Assembly (NCBI GenBank): GCA_019695035.1
Contig: JAIBAU010000011.1
Location: 1-64,000 of the forward strand
Direction: 5' to 3'
Length of the DNA stretch: 64,000 bases
Source: Caulobacteraceae bacterium
GTDB taxonomy: Bacteria > Pseudomonadota > Alphaproteobacteria > Caulobacterales > Caulobacteraceae
The notes under the pieces are model-generated. The model saw only the letters and a program-made list of their open reading frames with translations, was not told where the DNA came from and made no database searches. Made by a program: the position numbers and the translations under genes. Of the stretch, positions 10,603 through 20,276 are shown piece by piece. The first letter of the stretch is position 1. Each line of letters begins with the position of its first letter.

Positions 10603-11559
10603 TCAGAGTGACCCCAGGAACGCGGTCAGCGCAGCGTTGACCTCGTCGGGGCGCTCCTGCTGCAGCCAATGACCCGCCCCGGGGACGACAATCTTGCCGC
10701 GCAGGTCAGGGACCCACTGTTCCAGCTCGGCCTCGCCGGAGCCCGAATAGCCCCGCACGGGATCCTTCTCGCCGACCATGAAGAGCGCCGGGACCGACAC
10801 CTTCTTGTCCTGATGGAAGGCGCCAAGCTCCCAGTTACGGTCGAGGTTACGGTACCAGTTGATCGGGCCCGTGAATCCCTTGGCCGCGAAGGCGTCGACG
10901 TAGACCTTGAGGTCCTCCGCGCTCATCCAGGCCGGCCGCACGGCGCCCTCGCCCATGGCCCCCAGGAAGCTCACGCCCGGCTCCAGGAAGCCCGAGCCGC
11001 GGCGGTCGTCGGGCGTGGCCCCGTCGTAGGACCAGAAGGCAGTCGTCAGACCCTTCTCGATGTCCGCCTCGAACTCGGCCTCCGCATCGGGCTCCTGGAA
11101 GCGGAGCATGTAGAAGTCCTTGCCCATGGCCTTGGCTATGGCCCGGAAGGTGGGGATCGGCGGGCGGCCGGCGCGGCGCGGGTTGAAGGGGACCGACAGG
11201 CAGGCCACGGCGCGGAACATGTCCGGGCGCAACAGGGCGCACGCCCAGGCGACGGGCGCCCCCCAGTCGTGGCCGACAACCACGGCCTGCGCCTCGCCCA
11301 GCGCCTGGACCAGGGCGACGATGTCGCCGACCAGCTGCAGGATGGCGTAGGCCTCGACGCCCTCGGGCGCGTCCGTGCCGCCATAGCCGCGCATGTCCGG
11401 CGCCACGGCGTGGTAGCCGGCCGCGGCGACCGCCTCGACCTGATGGCGCCAGGAGTGACCCAGTTCCGGGAAGCCGTGGCAGAAGACCACCAGCGGCCCG
11501 GAACCGGCCTCGAGGATGTTCTGGGTGATGGTGCCGGTCTTGATCAGGCGCGACTGCAT
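10603..11559 (-). CDS. Alpha/beta hydrolase, epoxide hydrolase-like
   Basis: 318 residues. Motifs of soluble epoxide hydrolases are in order: oxyanion HGFPELGHSWRHQ (the HGxP motif), DMRGYGGTDAPEG, nucleophile elbow VVVGHDWGAPVAW with Asp as nucleophile, cap-domain Tyr candidates (INWYRNLDRNWEL), acid-region GEKDPV and catalytic His in VPGAGHWLQQERPDEV. An Asp nucleophile favours epoxide hydrolase or haloalkane dehalogenase chemistry over esterase activity, and the HGFPE and WYRN motifs favour epoxide hydrolase. The substrate is unknown; the location is cytoplasmic as no signal peptide is present. Confidence 0.85.
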   Translation of the reverse strand: MQSRLIKTGTITQNILEAGSGPLVVFCHGFPELGHSWRHQVEAVAAAGYHAVAPDMRGYGGTDAPEGVEAYAILQLVGDIVALVQALGEAQAVVVGHDWGAPVAWACALLRPDMFRAVACLSVPFNPRRAGRPPIPTFRAIAKAMGKDFYMLRFQEPDAEAEFEADIEKGLTTAFWSYDGATPDDRRGSGFLEPGVSFLGAMGEGAVRPAWMSAEDLKVYVDAFAAKGFTGPINWYRNLDRNWELGAFHQDKKVSVPALFMVGEKDPVRGYSGSGEAELEQWVPDLRGKIVVPGAGHWLQQERPDEVNAALTAFLGSL

Positions 11560-11564
11560 GGTCC

Positions 11565-11701
11565 CTCCCCTTCTCCCCTTGCGGGAGAAGGTGGCGGCGG
11601 AGCTGACCGGATGAGGGGTGTCAGCGCCAGCCTTCGAACGTCGAGCCTACACACCTCACCCGGCTCGCAAGCGAGCCACCCTCTCCCGCCGGGGGAGAGG
11701 G
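11565..11701. repeat. Inverted intergenic repeat with three hairpins
   Basis: The left hairpin (11569-11591) is CCTTCTCCC-N5-GGGAGAAGG. The right hairpin (11679-11701) is CCCTCTCCC-N5-GGGAGAGGG. Between them GGCTCGC-AA-GCGAGCC forms a third stem (11662-11677). The halves face each other: GATGAGGGGTGT on the left and ACACCTCACCC on the right, giving a palindromic bipartite element of a type scattered through related genomes. It fills the space between the epoxide-hydrolase-like gene and fadB and may terminate fadB transcription. No coding content is seen. Confidence 0.65.
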
Positions 11702-11708
11702 TTCGCAA

Positions 11709-13904
11709 TCAGGCGGCCGCCTTCTTGCCGGAGAATTTCCCGTAGAAGGTCTCACCCCTTGCTGCCATGTCGCGCAGCAGTTGGGGTGGGGCGAAGCGGG
11801 CGCCATAGGCTTGCGCCAGGCGATCACACGTCTCCACGAACGGCTTCAGGCCGGTCTGGTCGATGAGGGTGATCGGGCCGCCGGTCCAGGGGGCGAAGCC
11901 CCACCCCAGGATCGCGCCCACATCGGCCTCGCGCGGATCGTCGATGACGCCCTCTTCCCAACAGCGGGCCGCCTCCACCGCCTGGCGGTAAAGCAGACGC
12001 GTCTTGAGTTCGCGCACGAGGGCTTCGTCAGACTCGTTGACCTTGACCGGCGCCAGATCGGACAGGCCCTTCCACAGGGTCTTGGGCTGGCCCTTCTGTT
12101 CGGGGTAGTCGTAGAAGCCCTTGCCGTTCTTGCGGCCGTAGCGACCGCCCTCGACCATCCGCGCGACGATCTCCTGGCCAGGCGAGGCGACGTACTTGTC
12201 GCCCAGATCAGCGGCCGTCTGCTTGGCGATCTTGTAGGACAGGTCCAGCGCGACGTCGTCGTGCATCTCCAGGGGCCCGCGCGGCATCCCGGTCATCCGG
12301 CCGACGTTGTCGATCAGCGCCGGCGCATAGCCTTCCTCGAGCATGGCCATGCCTTCCATGAGGAAGGTGCCGAAGCAGCGCGAGGTGTAGAAGCCGCGCG
12401 AGTCGTTCACGACGATCGGCGTCTTCTTGATCTTCATGACGTAGTCCAGCGACTTGGCCAGCGCCTCGTCCCCGGTCTGCTCACCCATGATGATCTCGAC
12501 CAGCATCATCTTGTCGACGGGCGAGAAGAAGTGGATGCCGATGAAGTTCTTCGGGCGCGCCGAAGCTTCGGCGAGGCCCGAGATCGGCAGGGTCGAGGTG
12601 TTGGAGCCGAACACGGCGTCGTCGGCCAGCTGAGCCTCAGCCTTCCGGGTCACCTCGGCCTTGATGTCGCGGTTCTCGAACACCGCTTCCACGACCAGAT
12701 CGCAGCCCTTCACGTGAGCGTAGTCGGTGGTCGCCAGGCAGAGGCCCAGGGTCTTGTCGAACTTCTCCTGGGTCATCTGGCCGCGCGAAAGGCGCTTGCG
12801 CAGCAGCTCCTCAACGTGAGCCTTGCCCTTGTCGGCGGCTTCCTGGCTGACGTCGATCAGCACCGTCTCGATGCCGGCCATCACCTGCACATAGGCGATA
12901 CCCGCGCCCATCATGCCGGCGCCCAGCACCGCCACCTTCTTCGGATCGGAGGGCGGGACACTGGCGGGGCGCAGGGCCCCCTTGTCGAGCTCCTGCTTGG
13001 AAAGGAACAGAGAGCGGATCATGGCCTGGGCCTGGGGCGTCATGATCGTCTTGATGAAGTAGCGGGTCTCGATGCGCAGTCCGGCGTCGATCGGGACCTG
13101 AATGCCTTCGTAGACCGACTTCATCAGGTTCAGCACGGCCGGGTAGTTGCCGAAGCTCTGCTTGCGCAGCATGGCGTTGCCCATGACGAAGACCTGCATT
13201 CCAGCCGGGTGGTAGGGACCGCCGCCGGGAACCTTGAAGCCCTTGTCGTCCCAGGGTTGCTGGGGCTTGCCGGTCTTCACCCACTCCTTGGCCTTGGCCA
13301 CCACTTCGTCGGCGGGGACAACGGCATGGACCACGCCCGCCCCGAGGGCTTCCTTGGGCCGGAAGGACTTGCCCTCGCTCATGGCCATCAGGGCGGCCTG
13401 GACGCCGATCAGGCGCGGCAGGCGCTGGGTGCCGCCGCCCCCGGGGAAGAGGCCAACCTTGATCTCGGGCAGGCCCAGCTGGATGCGGTTGTCGTCTGCG
13501 ACCACGCGATAGTGGCAGGCCAGGGTGAGTTCCAGACCCCCGCCCAGCGCCAAGCCGTTGATCGCAGCGGCGACAGGCTTGCCGCAGGTCTCCAGCGCGC
13601 GGAAGGCGCCGTTGATGCGCCAGCCCGCGTCGAAGCCGGCCTTAAGCGCCGCCTCGCCTGACTCCTTGCCTCCGGTGAGCGCGCCGGACGCCATGTCGCC
13701 GAGGTCGGCGCCGGCGCAGAAGCCCGACGGCTTGCCCGAGGTGAATACCGCACCCTTGATGGCCGCGTCGGTAGCGATGCGCTCCACGACCTGAGGCAGC
13801 TCCTCCATGACCTTGGAGGTCAAGGTGTTCATGCTGCGTCCGGGCACGTCGAATGTGATGAGGGCGATGCCGTCGGCGTCGACGTCGATCTTGAAGGTTT
13901 CCAT
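11709..13904 (-). CDS. fadB: Fatty-acid oxidation alpha subunit: enoyl-CoA hydratase / 3-hydroxyacyl-CoA dehydrogenase
   Basis: 731 residues. The N-terminal crotonase domain (1-~200) shows the oxyanion-hole segments [16 protein letters not shown] and [18 protein letters not shown] plus [15 protein letters not shown]. The middle dehydrogenase has a Rossmann signature ([19 protein letters not shown], about residues 320-340), and the [18 protein letters not shown] block with its catalytic His; the C-terminal helical domain follows. It catalyses steps 2 and 3 of beta-oxidation. It lies 17 bases behind the thiolase gene and is co-transcribed with it, forming the trifunctional complex. Confidence 0.93.
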   Translation of the reverse strand: METFKIDVDADGIALITFDVPGRSMNTLTSKVMEELPQVVERIATDAAIKGAVFTSGKPSGFCAGADLGDMASGALTGGKESGEAALKAGFDAGWRINGAFRALETCGKPVAAAINGLALGGGLELTLACHYRVVADDNRIQLGLPEIKVGLFPGGGGTQRLPRLIGVQAALMAMSEGKSFRPKEALGAGVVHAVVPADEVVAKAKEWVKTGKPQQPWDDKGFKVPGGGPYHPAGMQVFVMGNAMLRKQSFGNYPAVLNLMKSVYEGIQVPIDAGLRIETRYFIKTIMTPQAQAMIRSLFLSKQELDKGALRPASVPPSDPKKVAVLGAGMMGAGIAYVQVMAGIETVLIDVSQEAADKGKAHVEELLRKRLSRGQMTQEKFDKTLGLCLATTDYAHVKGCDLVVEAVFENRDIKAEVTRKAEAQLADDAVFGSNTSTLPISGLAEASARPKNFIGIHFFSPVDKMMLVEIIMGEQTGDEALAKSLDYVMKIKKTPIVVNDSRGFYTSRCFGTFLMEGMAMLEEGYAPALIDNVGRMTGMPRGPLEMHDDVALDLSYKIAKQTAADLGDKYVASPGQEIVARMVEGGRYGRKNGKGFYDYPEQKGQPKTLWKGLSDLAPVKVNESDEALVRELKTRLLYRQAVEAARCWEEGVIDDPREADVGAILGWGFAPWTGGPITLIDQTGLKPFVETCDRLAQAYGARFAPPQLLRDMAARGETFYGKFSGKKAAA

Positions 13905-13921
13905 GGTCAGTCGCTCCAGGA

Positions 13922-15127
13922 TCAGACGCGTTCGATGACGGTGGCGGTGCCCATGCCGCCGCCGATGCAGAGGGTGGCGAGGGCCGTCGACTTGCCGGTG
14001 CGCTCAAGCTCGTCGAGGACGGTGCCCAGGATCATCCCGCCGGTGGCGCCCAGCGGGTGGCCCATGGCGATGGCGCCGCCGCAGACGTTGATCTTGTCAT
14101 GGTCGATATCCAGGGCCTGCATGTAGCGCAGGACCACCGCGGCGAAGGCCTCGTTCAGTTCGTAGAGGTCGATGTCGCCGACCTCCATGCCGAGCTTGCC
14201 GAGCAGCTTGCGGGTGACGGGCTCCGGGCCGGTCAGCATGATCGAGGGCTCGGATCCGATCGAGGCCATCCCCCTGATGCGCGCCCGCGGCTTGAGGCCG
14301 GCCCGCTCGCCGGCTTCCTTGGAGCCGATCAGGATCGCCGAGGCGCCGTCCACGATGCCCGACGAATTGCCCGGCGTATGGACGTGGTTGATCCGCTCGA
14401 CCTCGGGGTAGCGCTGGTTGATGACCGAGTCGAAGGCCATCTCGCCCATGACGGCGAAGGACGGGTTCAGGGCCGCCAGGGTCTGCATGTCGGTGTCGGG
14501 GCGCATAAGCTCGTCGTGATCGAGGATCGTGACGCCGAGCTGGTCCTTGACCGGCACGACCGACTTCTTGAAACGGCCTTCCTTCCAGGATCGCGCCGAG
14601 CGCTTCTGGCTCTCCACCGAATAGGCGTCCACGTCGTCGCGCGAGAAGCCGTACTTCGACGCGATCATGTCGGCCGAGACGCCCTGGGGCACGAAGTAGG
14701 TGGGGAAGGCGGAAGACGGATCGGTGGGCCAGGCGCCTCCGTCCGAACCCATGGGAACGCGGCTCATCGACTCGACGCCGCCGCCGATGGCGAAATCGGC
14801 CTCACCGCTCATCACCTTGGCTGCGGCCATGTTGCAGGCCTCCAGGCCCGAGGCGCAGAACCGGTTGATCTGCACGCCCGCGGTGGTCTGGGCGTAGCCC
14901 GCGGTCAGCACCGCCGTGCGGGCGATGTCGGCGCCCTGTTCACCGATGGGGGCCACGCAGCCCAGAATCACATCGTCGACGAGGCTGGTGTCGAGCTCGT
15001 TGCGATCGCGAAGGGCCGCCAGGGCCTGGGAGGCGAGCGACAGGGCGGTGATCTCGTGCAGGGACCCGTCCTTCTTGCCCTTGCCGCGGGGCGTGCGAAC
15101 GGCGTCGTAGATGTAGGCTTCGGTCAT
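13922..15127 (-). CDS. fadA: Acetyl-CoA acyltransferase (beta-ketothiolase)
   Basis: 401 residues. The thiolase active sites are present: acyl-accepting Cys in [16 protein letters not shown] (about residue 90), His in the [15 protein letters not shown] motif and C-terminal Cys in [13 protein letters not shown]. It cleaves 3-ketoacyl-CoA in the last step of beta-oxidation and partners with the downstream fadB. It could alternatively serve as an acetoacetyl-CoA thiolase, but operon context favours fatty-acid degradation. A LiuR-like palindrome lies 37 bases upstream of the ATG. Confidence 0.93.
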   Translation of the reverse strand: MTEAYIYDAVRTPRGKGKKDGSLHEITALSLASQALAALRDRNELDTSLVDDVILGCVAPIGEQGADIARTAVLTAGYAQTTAGVQINRFCASGLEACNMAAAKVMSGEADFAIGGGVESMSRVPMGSDGGAWPTDPSSAFPTYFVPQGVSADMIASKYGFSRDDVDAYSVESQKRSARSWKEGRFKKSVVPVKDQLGVTILDHDELMRPDTDMQTLAALNPSFAVMGEMAFDSVINQRYPEVERINHVHTPGNSSGIVDGASAILIGSKEAGERAGLKPRARIRGMASIGSEPSIMLTGPEPVTRKLLGKLGMEVGDIDLYELNEAFAAVVLRYMQALDIDHDKINVCGGAIAMGHPLGATGGMILGTVLDELERTGKSTALATLCIGGGMGTATVIERV

Positions 15128-15163
15128 GACGGCCTCTGTTTGCTGGCGCCCTCTAAGCTCGCC

Positions 15164-15179
15164 TTTACGTTAACGTCAA
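15164..15179 (-). promoter_or_regulatory. LiuR-type operator upstream of fadA
   Basis: TTTACGTTAACGTCAA is a 16-base near-perfect palindrome (one mismatched pair) matching the known LiuR/MerR-family operator pattern TTTACGT-N2-ACGTAAA. LiuR represses branched-chain amino-acid and acyl-CoA degradation genes in proteobacteria. It is 37 bases ahead of the fadA ATG, a good place to overlap the promoter. No regulator gene of that family is in the window. Confidence 0.6.
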
Positions 15180-15342
15180 GATTACCTAGGGGAAGGATCG
15201 CAGGTTTGTCCCCTGTGACGCTTGGGGTCCAGAGGCTGCGCGATCACCTTGGCTTGAAGGCCGCGGGACGCCTTTCCAATCCTTAACTTGCCGCCCCGGC
15301 TTCCCCGCCACAGGCTCCGCGCCGCATTGTGGGGAGACTGTC

Positions 15343-18150
15343 ATGCGTTGGGTTCGTCCGCTCGCCGTCCTGGCCGCAGTAGCCGCTATCGCTGCTCCTT
15401 TCGCGGCCGTATCCAAGGCGGCTGAACCCGCGCCGCTGAGCCAGCTGGTGGCCCAGGTCAACATTCCCTACGAGCAGTTCACCCTGCCCAACGGCCTGCG
15501 CGTGGTGGTGCACACCGACCGCAAGGCGCCCGTCGTGGCCATCCAGGCCTGGTACAACGTCGGCTCCAAGGACGAGCCCAAGGGCCGCACGGGCTTCGCC
15601 CACCTGTTCGAGCATATCGGCCTCTTCAACGGGACCGAGAACCTGCCCCGGGGCCTGATGGAGCCGCTACGCGCCATGGGCGCGACCGACTGGAACGGAA
15701 CCACCTGGTTCGACCGCACCAACTTCTTCCAGACGGTGCCCACGCCGGCGCTGGAACAGGCGCTCTACATGGAGAGCGACCGCATGGGGCACCTGCTCGG
15801 CGCGCTCAGCCAGGAACGGCTCGACGCCCAGCGCGGCATCGTCCAGAACGAGAAGCGCCAGGGCGACAACCAGCCCTTCGGCCTGGTCGGCTATGCCCAG
15901 CTCGAGGCGTTGTTCCCCGAGGGGCACCCCTATCGCCATGACACCATCGGTTCGATGGCCGACCTGGACGCCGCCAGCCTGGAAGACGTGCGGCAATGGC
16001 ACCGCGACAACTACGGGCCCAACAATGCGGTGCTGGTGCTGGCCGGCGACATCGACGCCGCCACGGCCAAGGCTCTGGTTGCGAAATATTTCGGCGACAT
16101 CCCGCGCGGCCGGCAGAACCGTCCCGCGGAGGCGGGCGTGCCTACCCTTCCCCACCGCGTCGACGCCACCCTGCATGATCGGGTGTCCTTCACGAGGCTC
16201 TACCGGAGCTGGGCCGTTCCGGGGGTGACCGACGCCGAGGCGCCGGCGCTGGACGTCGCCGCAAGCGTGCTCGGCGGTCTGGCCTCCTCGCGCCTCGACA
16301 ACGAGCTGGTGCGCGGCCAGCAGGTCGCCATCGCCGTCACCGGCGGCCTGCAGCAACACCAGCGGATCTCGATCTTCGAACTCAGCGTGGACGTAAAGCC
16401 GGGCGTCGATCCGGCGGCGGTGTCGCAGAAGCTCGACGCGATCATTGCGGACTTCATCGCCCATGGTCCGACGGCAGACGAAGTGCGGCGAGTGGTGACC
16501 TCGCAACTGTCCCAGCAGATTCAGCAGCTTGAACCCACCGGCGGGTTCACCGGCAAGTCGGTCGTGCTGGCCGAGGGCGCGCTCTATGCGAACGACCCCG
16601 GCTTCTACAAGACGGCGTTGGCGCGATACGCCGCCCTGACGCCGGCTGCCGTCCAGGCCGCTGCGGCGAAGTGGCTGGGCCGTCCCGTCTATGCGCTGCG
16701 CGTCGATCCCGGCGAACGCGAGCCGTACCAGGAAGCCGCCGCGGCCCGCCCGGCTCCGCAGCCGGCCGCCCCCCTGCCCGTCAAGCCGCGCGCGCCGATG
16801 CCGCCGATCGGCGACATCGCCAACCTCGACTTCCCCAGTGTCGAGCGCGCCCGCCTGTCGAACGGCGTCGAGGTGATCTACGCGCGGTCCAGTACGGTGC
16901 CGACCACTCGCGTCGCGGTCGAGTTCGACGCCGGCATCGCGGCGGATCCCGCCGATGCCGCCGGAACCCAGGCGCTGCTTCTCAACCTGATGACGGCGGG
17001 CACGACCCACCTGAACGCCGTACAGATCGCCGAGACCCAGGAACGGATCGGCGCCCAAGTCTTCGCCTTCCAGACCATGGACCGCACGCTGGTCACCCTC
17101 GCCACCGTGAGTCCGAACCTGCAGCCGTCGCTCGATCTGTTGGCGGACATCGTCCAGAACCCGGCCCTGGCCCCCTCGGAGATCGAGCGGTTGCGGGCGC
17201 AGCAGATCGCCGGTGTCCAGGCCGAGATGACCAATCCGGCCGGCATCGGGTTCAGGGCCCTGCCGGCTCTCATCTATGGCGACGCCTATCCGTATGGGCG
17301 TCCCTTCAGCGGGACCGGCGACCAGGCGGCCCTGGCCCGCATCACACGCGACGACCTGTTCCGCTTCCACCAGACCTGGATCAGGCCCGACAACGCGCGC
17401 ATCTACGTGGTTTCCAACCTTCCGCTGACCGAGTTGACGCCGATGCTGGACGCCCGCTTCGGGCGCTGGGCGCCGCCCGCGGGCGCCCGGGGCGTGAAGG
17501 ACTTCAACGCGCCGATCGCGCCGGCGACGCCGCGCATCGTGCTGATCGACCGGCCCCAGTCGCCGCAGTCGGTGATCCTCGCCGGCGAGGTGCTGTCAGT
17601 CGGCGGCCGCGACGACCTGCTGGTCATCAACGCCGCCAATGAAGTGCTGGCCAACAATTTCCTCAGCCGAATCAACCAGGACATCCGGGAAGCGCGGGGA
17701 TGGAGCTATGGTCTGCGCGGCTATCTGAACACCTTCGAGTTCCGGACGCCCTACGTCATCAACGCGCCGGTCCAGGCCGATCGCACCGGGGAGTCCATCG
17801 CCGTGCTGCTGGAGCACTACCGCCGTTTCCGCAGCGACAAGGGGGTCACCGACCAGGAGCTGAATCGCACCCGTCTCGGCAACATGAGACAGCTGGCCGG
17901 CAGCTTCGAGACCAGTCAGGGCCTGATCAACACCCTTCGCTCGAACCAGCTCTATGGCCGACCCGACAACTATTGGGAGACGGTCGCGAGCCGGTACGAC
18001 GCCCTGACCGCCGCCCAGCTCGACGCGGCCCACCGCGGCGTGGTCGACCCGGACCGGCTGGTCTGGGTGGTCGTGGGCGACGCCAGCGTGGTCAAGCCGC
18101 AGCTCGACCGCCTCGGCCTGCCGGTGGAGGTCAGGCCGGCGGCGCGCTAG
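15343..18150 (+). CDS. Exported M16 zinc metalloprotease, two-domain (pitrilysin family)
   Basis: 935 residues with an N-terminal signal peptide ([20 protein letters not shown]...). The inverted zinc motif HxxEH is seen in TGFAHLFEHIGLF (about residues 84-96), with the distal Glu in GIVQNEKRQGDNQ. The second half, after a Pro-rich linker (residues ~465-485, AAARPAPQPAAPLPVKP), repeats the fold without the zinc motif and carries the REARGWSYGLRGYL region typical of the inactive half. It is a periplasmic peptidase that probably degrades small peptides. It is monocistronic or paired with the small lipoprotein downstream. Confidence 0.93.
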   Translation: MRWVRPLAVLAAVAAIAAPFAAVSKAAEPAPLSQLVAQVNIPYEQFTLPNGLRVVVHTDRKAPVVAIQAWYNVGSKDEPKGRTGFAHLFEHIGLFNGTENLPRGLMEPLRAMGATDWNGTTWFDRTNFFQTVPTPALEQALYMESDRMGHLLGALSQERLDAQRGIVQNEKRQGDNQPFGLVGYAQLEALFPEGHPYRHDTIGSMADLDAASLEDVRQWHRDNYGPNNAVLVLAGDIDAATAKALVAKYFGDIPRGRQNRPAEAGVPTLPHRVDATLHDRVSFTRLYRSWAVPGVTDAEAPALDVAASVLGGLASSRLDNELVRGQQVAIAVTGGLQQHQRISIFELSVDVKPGVDPAAVSQKLDAIIADFIAHGPTADEVRRVVTSQLSQQIQQLEPTGGFTGKSVVLAEGALYANDPGFYKTALARYAALTPAAVQAAAAKWLGRPVYALRVDPGEREPYQEAAAARPAPQPAAPLPVKPRAPMPPIGDIANLDFPSVERARLSNGVEVIYARSSTVPTTRVAVEFDAGIAADPADAAGTQALLLNLMTAGTTHLNAVQIAETQERIGAQVFAFQTMDRTLVTLATVSPNLQPSLDLLADIVQNPALAPSEIERLRAQQIAGVQAEMTNPAGIGFRALPALIYGDAYPYGRPFSGTGDQAALARITRDDLFRFHQTWIRPDNARIYVVSNLPLTELTPMLDARFGRWAPPAGARGVKDFNAPIAPATPRIVLIDRPQSPQSVILAGEVLSVGGRDDLLVINAANEVLANNFLSRINQDIREARGWSYGLRGYLNTFEFRTPYVINAPVQADRTGESIAVLLEHYRRFRSDKGVTDQELNRTRLGNMRQLAGSFETSQGLINTLRSNQLYGRPDNYWETVASRYDALTAAQLDAAHRGVVDPDRLVWVVVGDASVVKPQLDRLGLPVEVRPAAR

Positions 18151-18208
18151 GTTGGGGCGGCTGTCGGGGGGCAACCGGCCGCGCCGCGGCCCCGTCCCGG
18201 AGTTCCCG

Positions 18209-18322
18209 ATGCGCAAGCTCGTTCTCGCCGCCTTCGTCCTGATCAGCCTGGCCGGATGCGCCGGGACCTATGTCGGAGCGGACATGGGTCCGCGACGGGT
18301 TGTCGAGCCCGCCCGGCCCTGA
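18209..18322 (+). CDS. 37-residue lipoprotein
   Basis: A short ORF at ATG 18209: MRKLVLAAFVLISLAGC then AGTYVGADMGPRRVVEPARP. It has a charged n-region, a hydrophobic core and a lipobox LAGC, so the mature peptide would be about 21 residues attached to lipid. It is similar in style to entericidin-like or other tiny lipoproteins, but no specific family is recognised. It sits 58 bases after the M16 protease stop and 73 bases before the amidohydrolase start, on the same strand. Confidence 0.5.
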   Translation: MRKLVLAAFVLISLAGCAGTYVGADMGPRRVVEPARP

Positions 18323-18395
18323 GCGAATCCTGCGGCGTGGTCCGCCGTCGTTTTCCCGGCTAGGCTTGCACCCCAGGTCCAAGGGGGAGTCGGTC

Positions 18396-20162
18396 ATGGG
18401 CAGGTGGATGACAGGCGCGGCGGCGGCCGTCTTGCTGGCGGCTGCGGGTCTGGGGTTGGCGGGAGCGCGCGCGGACCAGCCGGTCTACGACGTCCTGATC
18501 CATGGCGGGACCATCTATGACGGCACGGGCGGGCGGCCCTTCGTCGGGGATGTCGCCATCGAGGGCGACCGCATCGCCTATGTCGGCCCCGCCGGCCAGG
18601 TGCGCGGCGAGCGTACGGTGGAGGCGGCCGGAAAGGCGGTCTCGCCCGGCTTCATCAACATGCTGAGCTGGGCGACCGACTCGCTGATCGCCGACGGACG
18701 CGGCCAGTCCGACCTGCGCCAGGGCGTGACCCTGGAAGTGTTCGGCGAGGGATGGTCCGGCGGCCCGCTCAACGACGCCATGAAGGCCACGGCGGTGAAG
18801 GAGCAGGGGGACATCCGGTATCCCATCCAGTGGACGACTCTGGCCGAGTACCTGAACTTCCTGGAGCACAAGGGCGTGTCGATGAACGTCGCGTCCTTCG
18901 TCGGCGCCACGACCGTGCGCGTACACGAACTGGGCGAAGGCGACGTTGACCCCGACGCGGCGCAGCTGGCGCGCATGAAGACCCTGGTCCGCCAGGCGAT
19001 GGAGGACGGAGCCGTGGGCCTGGGCTCCTCGATCATCTATGCGCCGGCCAGCTACGCCGAGACTCCCGAACTGATCGCCTTGGCCAGCGAAAGCGCTCGC
19101 TGCGGCGGGATGTACATCAGCCACATGCGGTCCGAGGCGGACCGGCTGCTGCCGGCGGTCGACGAGCTGATCGAGATCGCACGCCAGTCGGGCGGCCCGG
19201 CCGAGATCTACCACCTCAAACAGGCGGGCCGGGACAACTGGGGCAAGCTGCAGGCGGTGATCGACCGGGTCGAGGCGGCGCGCGCCCAGGGTCTTCGGAT
19301 CAGCGCCAACATGTACACCTACACCGCTGGAGCGACGGGCCTCGACGCGGCCATGCCCACCTGGGTCCAGGCAGGCGGCAACGAGGCCTGGATCAACCGC
19401 ATGAAGGATCCGTCGATCCGCGCCCGCGTGATCGCCGAGATGCGCACCGCCGGCGACGGCTGGGAGAACCTCTACCACGCCGCCGGATCCGCCGACCGGG
19501 TGCTGTTCATCGGCTTCAAGAACCCGAAGCTGAAGCCCCTGATCGGCAAGACCCTGGCCGAGGTCGCCGCCATGCGCGGCGTCAGCCCCGAGGACGCTGC
19601 GATCGACCTGGTGATCGAGGACGGCAGCCGCGTGGACACGGTCTACTTCCTGATGGACGAGGCCAATGTGGCCCGCCAGACCACCCTGCCCTGGATGAGC
19701 TTCGGATCCGACGAGGGGGCGACCGCGCCGGAGGGCGTTTTCCTGTTGTCCAGCGCCCACCCGCGCGCCTATGGCAACGTCGCGCGTCTGTTGGCGAGGT
19801 ACGTGCGCGACGAGGGTCGTCTGTCCCTGGCCGAAGCGGTGCGCAAGCTGTCCGGGCAGCCGGCCATGAACCTGGCCCTGCACGACCGCGGCTTCCTGAA
19901 GGTGGGCAATTTCGCCGATGTGGTGGTGTTCGACCCGGCCACGGTGCAGGACCACGCCACGTTCGAGCGGCCGCAACAGTTCGCCACCGGCGTATCCCAG
20001 GTCTTCGTCAACGGCGTGCAGGCGCTGAAGGACGGCGAACCGACCGGAGCACCGTCGGGGCGGGTCGTTCGCGGGCGGGCCTGGACCGGCTGGCCGGACG
20101 GCGGTTGCCGCGTCCGCGCTTCAGACTGGACGTGGGCCTGGCCGAAGCCGCCCGCCGCCTGA
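18396..20162 (+). CDS. Exported amidohydrolase, N-acyl-D-amino-acid deacylase family, lacking the HxH motif
   Basis: 588 residues from ATG 18396, chosen because GGGGGAG lies 6-12 bases upstream and a Sec signal peptide follows (MGRWMTGAAAAVLLAAAGLG...). The composite fold is recognisable from YDVLIHGGTIYDGTGG, VSPGFINMLSWATDS, the EVFGEGWSGG block, metal-ligand His in MYISHMRSEADRL and EIYHLKQAG, and Asp in SFGSDEGA. However, the PGFxDxHxH metal site of D-aminoacylases reads PGFINMLSW, so both first-strand His ligands are absent, and the usual bridging Cys position is Glu (EVFGEG). This marks a divergent subfamily; the substrate is uncertain, possibly D-amino-acid or N-acyl compounds in the periplasm. 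Confidence 0.8.
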   Translation: MGRWMTGAAAAVLLAAAGLGLAGARADQPVYDVLIHGGTIYDGTGGRPFVGDVAIEGDRIAYVGPAGQVRGERTVEAAGKAVSPGFINMLSWATDSLIADGRGQSDLRQGVTLEVFGEGWSGGPLNDAMKATAVKEQGDIRYPIQWTTLAEYLNFLEHKGVSMNVASFVGATTVRVHELGEGDVDPDAAQLARMKTLVRQAMEDGAVGLGSSIIYAPASYAETPELIALASESARCGGMYISHMRSEADRLLPAVDELIEIARQSGGPAEIYHLKQAGRDNWGKLQAVIDRVEAARAQGLRISANMYTYTAGATGLDAAMPTWVQAGGNEAWINRMKDPSIRARVIAEMRTAGDGWENLYHAAGSADRVLFIGFKNPKLKPLIGKTLAEVAAMRGVSPEDAAIDLVIEDGSRVDTVYFLMDEANVARQTTLPWMSFGSDEGATAPEGVFLLSSAHPRAYGNVARLLARYVRDEGRLSLAEAVRKLSGQPAMNLALHDRGFLKVGNFADVVVFDPATVQDHATFERPQQFATGVSQVFVNGVQALKDGEPTGAPSGRVVRGRAWTGWPDGGCRVRASDWTWAWPKPPAA

Positions 20163-20276
20163 ACGATCCACAGGCGACGCTTCGGAATCCGCTGTTCGCC
20201 CCAATCTGGCCGGGAAGGCGCCTTAGCTGGCGGTCGTTTCCGGGCCGGAGGCGGCCCGTCGGTGGAGCGTATTCCC

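Noticed and set aside
11781-13661. A ~626-residue plus-strand frame opposite fadB
   Set aside because: Same composition artefact; the minus-strand FadB has clear catalytic motifs.
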